Shown: piece after piece, positions 17,020-24,929 of the stretch
How the letters are laid out: every line of letters starts with the position of its first letter
How positions within the stretch are numbered: the stretch's first letter is position 1
Translations under genes and position numbers: made by a program
Source: an uncultured Eubacterium sp.
GTDB lineage: Bacteria > Bacillota > Clostridia > Lachnospirales > Lachnospiraceae
Direction of reading: 5' to 3'
NCBI GenBank assembly: GCA_910584345.1
Contig: CAJTZX010000040.1
Location: forward strand, 1-39,759
DNA: 39,759 nt
The notes under the pieces: generated by a model
What the model was told of the DNA's origin: nothing
Database searches by the model: none
What the model saw: the letters and a program-made list of their open reading frames with translations, nothing else

Positions 17020-18172
17020 CTTTTAACCTCTGTGCAATTTTCTCCCCAAACCCACTGAATTTTAAATGTTCTTTCTGTATATAATCCACATACATTCCTA
17101 ATTTTTGTCTTAATATTTCAACCGGCTGCTCCAAATAATATTTCATAATCTGAACCATTGCTTCATAAAAAACATGCTCAAAGATACACTCCGCATCCGA
17201 TGGCACATTGATTTTTCCTGTATTAACAAAATTCATATATCCGCATTTCATACCATGACAAAAATCCCGTATCGTGCACTCATTACACTTTGGATCGGCC
17301 TTATCGTAATTAGATATGGCAATCAATTTTGCCTTTCGGATATCAACGCCTTCCCAAATATTACCGATACAATATTTTTCATGATTTGTAAGAAATCCAC
17401 AAGGATATATCTGGCCATTTGGAAAAATTTTAAAATTGCCAACCCCGGCATCACACATCCCAAAACAATTTCCAAAATTACAGAGCATATGAAGCATTTT
17501 TCCATCAAACTGATCTATCGTAAATGTTCTTCCCGCCGCTGCTTCAGCCAAATAATACTTCAAAATTAACTGCACCTGTTTTTCAAACTCTATTTTGAGC
17601 TTTTCTGATATTTTCAGATAAACATCCATAATCATACAAATATGATCTAAACCGTTTTCATGTAAATAGCAGATATTCTCATACATATGAGAAATCGTAT
17701 TTTCCGTTACAGTCATTCTTACAGAAAAACTTAATCCACTGTCTCTTACTCTCATGATATTTTCAAATATTGTGTCATAACAAGATCTTCCATCTTTCGC
17801 AACTCTGTTTAAATCATGAGTTGCCTTGTTTCCATCAAAACTGAGCCGAACTGTAAAATTATTTTGTTTCATAAACTCAATAAATGAAAAATCCATCAAA
17901 GAACAATTGGTCGTGATATAATACTTCACTTCTCTCTGCGGATCATTCGTCTTCATATACTTTACTGCCTGATAAATCAGATCCTTTTTTAACAGCGGTT
18001 CTCCGCCCAAAAAATCAATACTAACTTTTTCTTTGTTTCCATAATTCATAATGAAGTTTAAACATTCCACCAGTGTTTGTTCATTCAACTGATAATGGTT
18101 GTGATAATCTTCATAGCAATACTGACACTTGAAATTACAGTCCGTTGTCATATATAACGTAAAATTGTACAT
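17009..18172 (-). CDS. Radical SAM/SPASM peptide maturase C
   Basis: A 387-residue enzyme with Cys 12, 16 and 19 in DCNFKCQYCY and GGEP at 56-59. The SPASM region has GNCFGMCDAG, IYPCGFL and CNECTIRDFCHGMKCG. ATG 18172 is preferred over GTG 18175; GGGG lies nine bases upstream. It is the first gene of the long operon that ends at 7635. It is less like B and D than those are to each other, so it may install a different modification. Confidence 0.87.
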   Translation of the reverse strand: MYNFTLYMTTDCNFKCQYCYEDYHNHYQLNEQTLVECLNFIMNYGNKEKVSIDFLGGEPLLKKDLIYQAVKYMKTNDPQREVKYYITTNCSLMDFSFIEFMKQNNFTVRLSFDGNKATHDLNRVAKDGRSCYDTIFENIMRVRDSGLSFSVRMTVTENTISHMYENICYLHENGLDHICMIMDVYLKISEKLKIEFEKQVQLILKYYLAEAAAGRTFTIDQFDGKMLHMLCNFGNCFGMCDAGVGNFKIFPNGQIYPCGFLTNHEKYCIGNIWEGVDIRKAKLIAISNYDKADPKCNECTIRDFCHGMKCGYMNFVNTGKINVPSDAECIFEHVFYEAMVQIMKYYLEQPVEILRQKLGMYVDYIQKEHLKFSGFGEKIAQRLKDGK

Positions 18173-18280
18173 CACTATCTACCCCTTTCATTGGTATGCT
18201 AAATATAATTTAAATCTTTTTGTCATAGATTTCCATATATTTTGTTTATTTTGCTTATTTCACTGTCTAACCAGTAAAAA

Positions 18281-18318
18281 ACAGACCATGATATTGATTT
18301 TTCAATACCATGGTCTGT
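18281..18318 (-). terminator. Terminator of the phospholipase C gene
   Basis: A 10-bp perfect stem (ACAGACCATG with CATGGTCTGT), extended by ATTGA/TCAAT. On the minus strand it is followed by TTTTTTACTGG. It lies just after the phospholipase C stop and separates that gene from the maturase C operon, which must then have its own promoter within 18173-18280. Confidence 0.85.
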
Positions 18319-18328
18319 AAAATTCCTT

Positions 18329-19171
18329 TTAGTAAATTCCAACTTCCTTACCAAACTTGTACATATATTGCGTTACGGTCAAAATTGCATGCTGCACAGA
18401 CTGCCTTGCCGCGCTATCGTACGTGCTTTTATTCTGTGCATCTGCCGCAAGTCCTTTTGCATATTTAGCTGCGGAATACATCAAGTCTCCTGTTGCTGTA
18501 TTTTGCGCTGTCGTATATACGGAAGAACTAAATGAATTTCCGGATATTGTATATGATCTGCGGTTCTTGTCAACATATTTTTCAAAATCTGAGTGATTAC
18601 TATTTACTGCTGTCAGATTTGATGCATGATGCGGTTCATTTAAGTCCGATACATAATGCGTACCTTTTCCTAAATTCGACATAGCAAGCTGAACGTCACC
18701 CGAACGATATGCATTTACTGCCGTCTGAAAATAAGATTCAGCCCTTGTCCTGGCAGTAGGAGAAGTCTGCCCCAACCAGTTCTTTCCTGCATCAGGATCG
18801 TAAAAATGACCTGCAAAAGTACCCGCATCTGTTTCATTTCCAAATTTATCCGGCCAGTCTGTTGCTTCCATAAGAATGGATGCATTCAGCTCCCCTTGAA
18901 AAATACTGTTCCCCTTATCATTACTTAAGATCGTAAGTGCATTTGCAACAATATACTGATGTGTATGGTCTGCTCCACCAGATGAAAACCTCTCGTTCGG
19001 ATTTACACCATGTTCAATAGGCGCCCCCTCACCATAAATATCATCAGAACCATTTGCGATGTCCTGAACTTTCGCTGGAAGTTCAGGCTGTTCTTCTGCC
19101 ATAACCGGCATAATTCCCAGTAACGTCCCTACTGATACCATAGCAATAAATAGTTTCATTCTTTTTCGCAT
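18329..19171 (-). CDS. Secreted zinc-dependent phospholipase C family protein
   Basis: A 280-residue protein with a signal peptide (MRKRMKLFIAMVSVGTLLG, cleavage near VMA-EE). The zinc phospholipase C pattern is present: His71 in THQYIVANAL, Asp115 and His122 in AGHFYDPD, His172 and Asp176 in THYVSDLNEP, His182, and His193/Glu197 in NHSDFEKY. This matches the B. cereus enzyme in length and ligand order, without the C-terminal PLAT domain of alpha-toxin. Family members start the mature chain with a zinc-binding Trp; no Trp is present before residue 106, which is odd. GAGGAGG precedes the ATG. It is the next gene after the sensor kinase, so LytTR control is plausible. Confidence 0.85.
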   Translation of the reverse strand: MRKRMKLFIAMVSVGTLLGIMPVMAEEQPELPAKVQDIANGSDDIYGEGAPIEHGVNPNERFSSGGADHTHQYIVANALTILSNDKGNSIFQGELNASILMEATDWPDKFGNETDAGTFAGHFYDPDAGKNWLGQTSPTARTRAESYFQTAVNAYRSGDVQLAMSNLGKGTHYVSDLNEPHHASNLTAVNSNHSDFEKYVDKNRRSYTISGNSFSSSVYTTAQNTATGDLMYSAAKYAKGLAADAQNKSTYDSAARQSVQHAILTVTQYMYKFGKEVGIY

Positions 19172-19304
19172 ATTTATGCCTCCTCTTTTTTCTATATTTT
19201 ACTTCTTAATATAAAAAAGAAAACAAAATATGCCTAAATTATCATTTTTTCACGCTATCTGGATACGTACAAAAGTCACTTGCAATCGTAAGCGCCTTTT
19301 TCTT

Positions 19305-20642
19305 TTATATTTCAACAGGAATAATCACTGATACGGAAAACATATGATCTACTACACAAAAAGACACCTCTCCACCATAATCCTTTACGACACTCCTAAT
19401 ATTTTTCACTCCAAATCCATGATTCTTTTTATCTTTTTTTGATGTTTCCAAAGTCAAATTTCCCTGAAGAAACTCAGCCTGGCTTTCTCGCAAACTGTTT
19501 TCACACAGAATTGATAAAAATCCTTTTATTTTTCTGGCCTTAAGCTGAATCAAACACTCTGCTGCCGGCTCCTCCTCTTTCATTAACAGGCATTCCCGCA
19601 ACGCATTGTCCACTGTATTTGATACAATCACACATAGATCTTCATTTTCTATTTGTTTAAACGGAGTAAAATCTGCAAATATCTTAAATTCGATTTTTTT
19701 ATCAAGCGCTTCCAGCTTTTTTGCATGCAATAAATTGTCAATAAACGTATTTCCTGTTTTATAATAACTTTGGTATCGATTCAGTTTACACTCAATCCCG
19801 TTAATATATTCCATCTTTTGTTGATCATCTACATTTTCTTTCAATGCTTCTAAATGATTTTTTATATCATGAGAAAGTCTGCGAACATTTTCCATATCAT
19901 ACGACTGCCTGACATAGTAATCATATTGCAGGCTCATTTCGCTAATCTGCAGCTTCTTTTCATTCTCAATCTTTTTAACATTTAAATAATTTTCCAAAAT
20001 CACAATATTACAAAGCATTCCGGCAAACATAACGATACTCGTTACCATAACTGTTAGCAATGAATAGATATTATTCATAAATTCCTCTTTTTCGTAATAT
20101 AGCCGGTCTGCTCCTATGGCCATAACTACAATATTAATAAGCAGAGGAACCATAATAGTAACTACATTTAAACCATTAAGAATACTTGGAATCTTTACAA
20201 CAATTTTTTTCATAGTTATACTGCATATGACTATCACCGTCTCTGCGATTAAAATCATTCTAAATTGATATACAGCAGGTAATTCAGCTAATATACTTGT
20301 TTTTCTGTATGGATATAAACATATACAGCTTAACAACTGGCCAGACAAAACAACAGATAAAAAAATACTTCCAATAATAATACAATACTTTGCATTTTTT
20401 TCAAGCAAAAAATGCCCTATGATTAATACACTGAACCATATCGTAATATAGTGATACACAACATGCAAAGATATACTATTTTCCATTACCCGTACAAGAA
20501 AAATACTTGCAATACATAAAAGGAAGGAATACCAATTTGTTTTTTTTGTACCTAAATTTTGTTTTCGGTCTGCCAGTAAATAAACAATCAGCAAAATATT
20601 GAACAGTGAAAAGACATCTTTCAGTACTATCTGTCCGTACAC
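19305..20642 (-). CDS. GHKL sensor histidine kinase (AgrC-like)
   Basis: A 445-residue kinase. Residues 1-215 hold six or seven hydrophobic segments, as in AgrC-type peptide receptors. The phospho-acceptor is His258 in RLSHDIKNHLEAL, followed by a GHKL ATPase with NTVDNALREC (N box) and KNHGFGVKNIRSVV (G box). The start is GTG 20642 with GGGGAGG about 11 bases upstream, one base after the stop of the LytTR regulator. It likely senses a secreted peptide and phosphorylates that regulator. No AgrB or AgrD is visible, so the ligand may be one of the modified peptides. Confidence 0.87.
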   Translation of the reverse strand: MYGQIVLKDVFSLFNILLIVYLLADRKQNLGTKKTNWYSFLLCIASIFLVRVMENSISLHVVYHYITIWFSVLIIGHFLLEKNAKYCIIIGSIFLSVVLSGQLLSCICLYPYRKTSILAELPAVYQFRMILIAETVIVICSITMKKIVVKIPSILNGLNVVTIMVPLLINIVVMAIGADRLYYEKEEFMNNIYSLLTVMVTSIVMFAGMLCNIVILENYLNVKKIENEKKLQISEMSLQYDYYVRQSYDMENVRRLSHDIKNHLEALKENVDDQQKMEYINGIECKLNRYQSYYKTGNTFIDNLLHAKKLEALDKKIEFKIFADFTPFKQIENEDLCVIVSNTVDNALRECLLMKEEEPAAECLIQLKARKIKGFLSILCENSLRESQAEFLQGNLTLETSKKDKKNHGFGVKNIRSVVKDYGGEVSFCVVDHMFSVSVIIPVEI

Positions 20643-20643
20643 C

Positions 20644-21354
20644 CTATATACATCCTCCCCGTTCTGCCATTTTCTTCATAAGATTTTGTTTTCTGGAACG
20701 TGTAATGTATATTTGATCTCCAGAATAAAGCGTAACTGTAAGATCGTGCAACGATTCAATGCAGTCCACATTCACAATGATACCATTATGACAGCGCACA
20801 AAAAAATATTGCTCCAATCGCTCTTCCAAATCCCGAATCTTGAAATATCCCATTTCATTTTCGCCATTCCGTAAATGAAATAACACTTTCCGCTTTATAG
20901 TTTCAATATATTCGATATCCGAAAGAAACAGTTTAAAATAACCATTTTCATTTTTTACTGCAATATATTTTTGTTCATATGTATTTAACTTTCTCACTGC
21001 TCGATTCATCTCGCAATTTATCTGTACCTGTGTGATCGGTTTCGTAATAAAATTTTGTATATCATATTGATATCCGTCTCCCAAATATTCACTATGAGAA
21101 GATATAAAAAGAACAATCGATTTTTCATCGTGCTTTCGAATGATACTTACCAGTTCCATACCATTCATAGCCGGCATTTCTATATCTAAAAGGAAAATCT
21201 GAAATTCTTCTTTTAACGATCCCATAAGCTGTAATGGCTTTGTATATTTTTTTATCAAAAAATCCTGCCCATTTTGCTCTGCATAAATCTTTAGCATTTT
21301 CTCAATCACATCAATAAAATATTTTTCATCGTCACATATCGCTATTTTTATCAC
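20644..21354 (-). CDS. LytTR response regulator 1 (AgrA-like)
   Basis: A 236-residue regulator with an N-terminal receiver (acidic pocket CDDE, phospho-Asp in FLLDIEMPAMNG, Lys in FITKPI) and a C-terminal LytTR DNA-binding domain (FVRCHNGIIVNVDCIESL). GTG 21354 has AGGTGA five bases upstream and gives the usual start VIKIAICDDE; an in-frame GTG at 21363 is less likely. It is co-transcribed with the kinase immediately downstream. LytTR proteins bind direct repeats about 21 bases apart at target promoters. Confidence 0.88.
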   Translation of the reverse strand: MIKIAICDDEKYFIDVIEKMLKIYAEQNGQDFLIKKYTKPLQLMGSLKEEFQIFLLDIEMPAMNGMELVSIIRKHDEKSIVLFISSHSEYLGDGYQYDIQNFITKPITQVQINCEMNRAVRKLNTYEQKYIAVKNENGYFKLFLSDIEYIETIKRKVLFHLRNGENEMGYFKIRDLEERLEQYFFVRCHNGIIVNVDCIESLHDLTVTLYSGDQIYITRSRKQNLMKKMAERGGCI

Positions 21355-21432
21355 AGTTCTCACCTATTATTTAAATACTATTATAAAAATAATACATTCT
21401 CACTCATTTTTCAAGTTTTTCTTTTATTTTTA

Positions 21433-22491
21433 TCATATTTTCATATGATGTTTTTCCCACAGCCTTATCTTTTTTCGCTCAAAATAACAGATATCCGGAT
21501 TATGTCCATCTAACAGCCCACAGTATGACAGATTATTCATAATACATTTTTTACTTTGACACTTCTGATGAATCGTGCAGTCAGAACACATTGTGCTAAC
21601 TTTAACTAACTCCCGATATTTCTTTATCTTATGCGCCAATAATCCCTTGTCTACATTTCCTAAATACCCGCTCTCTCCCAAATTTGCAGCACAGCCATAA
21701 ATTCCTCCGTTTGTCTTAACATAAATTTGGATTAACCCAACGCCACAAAAACCAGAGCCATCTAACTTTTCTCCATATTTTTTTAAATCTAACACCGGAA
21801 TCCAAAAAAATTCTTTTCGATCCTCTCTCCTTTTTATGTAATAGCATAAAATATTTTCCCATTGTTCTCCTAATTCGTCCAATTGTTCAAAAGTCCAACT
21901 ATGAGAAACATCTATCGATGTATCTATCATTCGAAAATTCAGATTTTCCACTAAATGCTGAACAGATTGAAATGCTTCCCCATAATTGTTTTGAGTTACT
22001 ACATGAGCTGTTTGAATCAATCGTTTTGTTTCCTCTTCATATTTCCTAAAGTAGTCTCTGTTCTTTATGACACTTATATAACTTCCTGCACCAAATGCCG
22101 TTTTTCGGTTTCTATCATGGGTTTCTTTATCCCCATCAATACTTAATTTTAATCGAACTCTATATTTTATAAGCCATGTTAAGATCTCATCATTCATAAT
22201 CGTTCCATTTGTAGTAATAGAATATGATACCAAAATATTTCTTTTATGAGCTTCTTTTTCCGTATATTCCACAAGCTTCTGCAAAAATGGAAAACTTATG
22301 AGTGCCTCTCCTCCTACAAAATCCACCCACAATTTTCGATCTTTATGCTTTTCTGCATTCAAAAAGGCGATTTCCAGACCTCTATATGCCACCTGTTCTG
22401 ACATATTTTGGTTTGTTTTATCACCAAGATAACAATAGGCACACTGCAAATTACATATCTGATTTACTTCTAAAGTTATTGTATACATCAT
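21433..22491 (-). CDS. Radical SAM/SPASM peptide maturase D (GGEA variant)
   Basis: A 352-residue enzyme with Cys 13, 17 and 20 in QICNLQCAYCY. The usual GGEP is GGEA at 60-63, a change in the SAM-binding strand. SPASM-type cysteines occur in GFCGVGLIQ, IYGCAANL and CSDCTIHQKCQSKKC. It is a paralogue of maturase B. Its ATG lies 59 bases after the P6 stop, with a strong hairpin between. That pairing makes P6 its most likely substrate. The cluster Cys are intact, so activity is expected despite the Ala. Confidence 0.86.
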   Translation of the reverse strand: MMYTITLEVNQICNLQCAYCYLGDKTNQNMSEQVAYRGLEIAFLNAEKHKDRKLWVDFVGGEALISFPFLQKLVEYTEKEAHKRNILVSYSITTNGTIMNDEILTWLIKYRVRLKLSIDGDKETHDRNRKTAFGAGSYISVIKNRDYFRKYEEETKRLIQTAHVVTQNNYGEAFQSVQHLVENLNFRMIDTSIDVSHSWTFEQLDELGEQWENILCYYIKRREDRKEFFWIPVLDLKKYGEKLDGSGFCGVGLIQIYVKTNGGIYGCAANLGESGYLGNVDKGLLAHKIKKYRELVKVSTMCSDCTIHQKCQSKKCIMNNLSYCGLLDGHNPDICYFERKKIRLWEKHHMKI

Positions 22492-22506
22492 CTTTCCCCT
22501 AAAAAG

Positions 22507-22547
22507 AAACCGTATAGACTATCATATTCAGATAGTCTATACGGTTT
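22507..22547 (-). terminator. Attenuator between P6 and maturase D
   Basis: A perfect 17-bp stem starting AAACCGTATAGACTATC around a 7-base loop. On the minus strand it is followed by CTTTTTAGGGG. It lies after the P6 stop and 15 bases before the maturase start. It should stop most transcripts after the precursor and let a fraction read into the enzyme gene, a common way to make more substrate than enzyme. Confidence 0.8.
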
Positions 22548-22550
22548 GTG

Positions 22551-22706
22551 TCAGCTGCTTTCAGATAAATATGCACCTGGAAATGGCCATGGACAATCTG
22601 TCAAACATCTCTGCGTTCTTTCCGAACATCCGGAATAACTTTCAATTTCTTCTTCTGTTATGTCCAATTCTTTCAGAAATTCCTCTACGGTTTCCTTTTT
22701 CTGCAT
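22551..22706 (-). CDS. RiPP precursor peptide P6 (possible signal peptide)
   Basis: A 51-residue peptide. ATG 22706 has AGGAGG seven bases upstream. The leader MQKKETVEEFLKELDITEEE is acidic and helical, longer than in P1-P5, and lacks EVNVY (it has EIESY). The core CSERTQRC and LTDC keeps C-x6-C-x2-D-C; the tail PWPFPGAYLSESS is Trp/Pro-rich rather than Gly-rich. It has its own promoter and attenuator and its own radical SAM gene, and lies between the two LytTR regulators. A role as modified pheromone is inferred; it could equally be a sixth bacteriocin. Confidence 0.78.
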   Translation of the reverse strand: MQKKETVEEFLKELDITEEEIESYSGCSERTQRCLTDCPWPFPGAYLSESS

Positions 22707-22745
22707 GATAATTCCTCCTTTCCAACATGATCTAAGTACGAATAA

Positions 22746-22774
22746 ACTATATCCCTTCATCTTCCATATCGCAA
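22746..22774 (-). promoter_or_regulatory. Sigma-A-type promoter of P6
   Basis: On the minus strand TTGCGA (22774-22769) and TATAGT (22751-22746) are separated by exactly 17 bases and lie 40 bases before the P6 start codon. The T/A-rich region just upstream has TCGATTTATG and TGCGATATGG, two loosely similar segments about two helical turns apart, which might be LytTR half sites; this last point is weak. Confidence 0.5.
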
Positions 22775-22810
22775 TACTTTTTGCATAAATCGACTATTTT
22801 TTTGCTTTTT

Positions 22811-23545
22811 TTAATTTGACTGATAGCCAACGTATCCAGCGAAAGCTTGCAGGAATTCTTCTTTCTTATATTTGCTGACTGGAATTTCTATTAACTGCTG
22901 ATTATTACATTTCACAAGTACATGATCATTTTTTAATCCTTCGACATAATCAAAATTCACCATATAACTATTATGGCATCGAAAAAACATTCTTTTACTT
23001 AACCTTTTTTCTAATTCACTCATTCTTTGATTATTTTGTACCTCTCCATTGATTGTATAAAGTATCAATAATTTATTTCTCGTATGTATATAGATAATGT
23101 CAGAAAGCTGGAGAGTAATCAACCCATCCTGGCATTTTAAAAATAACTTTTCATCTGCACATAATAATTTCTTTTTATAAATTTTATTCAAAATATTTTC
23201 TACCTTTTTATAAAGCAACGGTTTCGATAAAAAATCGTCTGCATCTACTTCAAAACCTTTGCTTACATTAGAAATCGTATAATAGGAAGTACAAAATACA
23301 ATGGATACATTCTCATCCACATTTCTAATCCGTTCTGCCGTTTCAAAACCACTTAAATCCGGCATGGAAACATCCAAAAAAATAATATCAAATTTTCTTT
23401 TTTGGAAATTTAACAATAGCTGCGATCCACTTCCATACGAAGTAAATTTAACTTCTATGTGATTTTCCTTCCCGTATCTCTCCATGTGATTTTCCATTTT
23501 TTTATTGTAATCTATCGTATCATCACATAACCCTACTTTTATCAA
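22811..23545 (-). CDS. LytTR response regulator 2 (no adjacent kinase)
   Basis: A 244-residue regulator with a receiver (CDD pocket, phospho-Asp in IIFLDVSMPDLSG, Lys in FLSKPLL) and a LytTR domain (FFRCHNSYMVNFDYVEGL). The start is TTG 23545 with GGAG five bases upstream. It is transcribed toward P6 but no kinase gene is adjacent; the only GHKL kinase in the window is next to regulator 1. The two regulators may share that kinase or respond to different inputs. The 104-base gap to P6 holds the P6 promoter. Confidence 0.87.
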   Translation of the reverse strand: MIKVGLCDDTIDYNKKMENHMERYGKENHIEVKFTSYGSGSQLLLNFQKRKFDIIFLDVSMPDLSGFETAERIRNVDENVSIVFCTSYYTISNVSKGFEVDADDFLSKPLLYKKVENILNKIYKKKLLCADEKLFLKCQDGLITLQLSDIIYIHTRNKLLILYTINGEVQNNQRMSELEKRLSKRMFFRCHNSYMVNFDYVEGLKNDHVLVKCNNQQLIEIPVSKYKKEEFLQAFAGYVGYQSN

Positions 23546-23831
23546 TCTTTCTCCTGCCTTTCACATATAATATTTTTTCAAAAGAAATTCCACTCTTTTG
23601 TGATTTCATATATTTTCATCCTCCTTATCTTTTCATAGTAAATGTTCTTTGTACGTTTCGTCCAACTTTCTTGTAAAACTTGAATATTTTATTACCTATT
23701 TGGTAATTGCCATTTGTTGCAAAACATATCGTAAAGCCAATATTAGTGCTTCCATTAAGTCAACAGTAACGTTTTGTAAAAGACTTTTTCATCATATTCA
23801 CAGAAAATTTACATTTCTGGGCAAAAAAATA
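23546..23831. other. Intergenic region upstream of regulator 2
   Basis: No gene was found in this stretch. It contains ATTACC-TATTT-GGTAAT (23691-23707), a 6-bp inverted repeat around 5 bases that could be an operator, and TTGACT on the minus strand without a well-spaced -10. The promoter of regulator 2 must lie here if it is not read from galK and the GT2 gene, which end in a terminator. Confidence 0.35.
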
Positions 23832-23864
23832 GAGCCAGGAACCTGTTTCTTAGATTCCTGACTC
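23832..23864 (-). terminator. Terminator of the galK-GT2 operon
   Basis: A 10-bp stem with one mismatch (GAGTCAGGAA with TTCCTGGCTC) is followed on the minus strand by TATTTTTTT. Its 5' arm overlaps the last codons of the GT2 gene. Confidence 0.85.
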
Positions 23865-24884
23865 ATTAGTGCCATTTACATATTCTGGTCCGTTTTCAAT
23901 GTCTGATTCCTCATATCTTCTATAGCCCGGCACATAATCTCGATTCCCTCCTTGCTCCCTTTGAAAAAATCTCACCCTGTCTGCCAGTGTCCCATAGTAC
24001 ATATCCGCTGTGTCTGTGCAGGGAAAGTCATAATGTGTTTCATTTCGAATAGAACGAAAAAACTTTAAATATAGTGTCGTAACTAAACGATACATATATT
24101 CTTGTTCTGTTTTGAACAATTTTTTCCCATATTTCTTCTTTGCCAAAAAAACAGCGACCATATTGTCCCAATACCCTTCCCAATAACTGTTTCTTTTACT
24201 CATAGTATTTGTACCTCGATTGTAATGATACAAAATTTCATCCGTTATATAGACTATTTGTGCAGAAATAAGGGCTTGTATAACTATAATTTCATCTTCA
24301 TGCAAGTTAATCGCTCGATAAAAATCAATTTTTTCAATTAACTTTTTTTTAAACAAACAACACCATACATATCCCGTAGTAACCAGCTTATCGTTTTTTA
24401 AATCTCCATATAATGGCAAAATATAATTATCATACAGATCTTCCTTCCTATACAATCCCTCATTAAGCGGTAAGTTACAAATTTTTGCAACTCCATCTTC
24501 CCTATGTCTGTACGCTGAACAAAAAACAATATCTGCATTTTGTTTTACTGCTATTTTATATAAGCATTCACACATATTTGGTTCACACCAGTCATCACTA
24601 TCAACAAATTTAATAAAATGTCCTTTTGCAGATTTTAATCCAGTCTTTCTTGCCATTGGCAATCCTTTGTTTTTAGAATGATGAATAATTTTAACTCTAT
24701 TATCTAATTTTGAATATTTCTCGCATATATTTCCCGTTTCATCTGTAGAACCATCATCAACTACAATAATCTCTATATCCTGCATACTTTGAGAAATCAA
24801 TGATTGCATACAGCGATCTATCATCTTTTCCACATTATAAGCTGCAACAAGCACACTCATGATTGGTGTTGTTGAAGTTAACAT
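23850..24884 (-). CDS. GT2 family glycosyltransferase
   Basis: A 344-residue protein with an N-terminal GT-A domain: MSVLVAAYNVEKMIDRCMQS, the UDP-binding IIVVDDGSTDETG and the metal-binding FVDSDDWCEPN motif. The C-terminal ~130 residues are variable, with no clear membrane segment. AGGAGG lies eight bases before ATG 24884. It is 45 bases after galK, probably in one operon. It likely adds a sugar to a surface polysaccharide; donor and linkage are unknown. Confidence 0.87.
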   Translation of the reverse strand: MLTSTTPIMSVLVAAYNVEKMIDRCMQSLISQSMQDIEIIVVDDGSTDETGNICEKYSKLDNRVKIIHHSKNKGLPMARKTGLKSAKGHFIKFVDSDDWCEPNMCECLYKIAVKQNADIVFCSAYRHREDGVAKICNLPLNEGLYRKEDLYDNYILPLYGDLKNDKLVTTGYVWCCLFKKKLIEKIDFYRAINLHEDEIIVIQALISAQIVYITDEILYHYNRGTNTMSKRNSYWEGYWDNMVAVFLAKKKYGKKLFKTEQEYMYRLVTTLYLKFFRSIRNETHYDFPCTDTADMYYGTLADRVRFFQREQGGNRDYVPGYRRYEESDIENGPEYVNGTNESGI

Positions 24885-24929
24885 CCCATATTCCTCCTGC
24901 TTTCTAAATATTTCTCATCAACCATTCCG

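Noticed and set aside
19172..19304. VirR/LytTR boxes upstream of the phospholipase C gene
   Set aside because: CCAGATAGCGTGA is only loosely like a VirR box and has no second copy at the right spacing.
22551..22706. P6 as an AgrD-type cyclic lactone precursor
   Set aside because: No AgrB protease is present, and the Cys pattern and adjacent radical SAM gene fit the P1-P5 family better.
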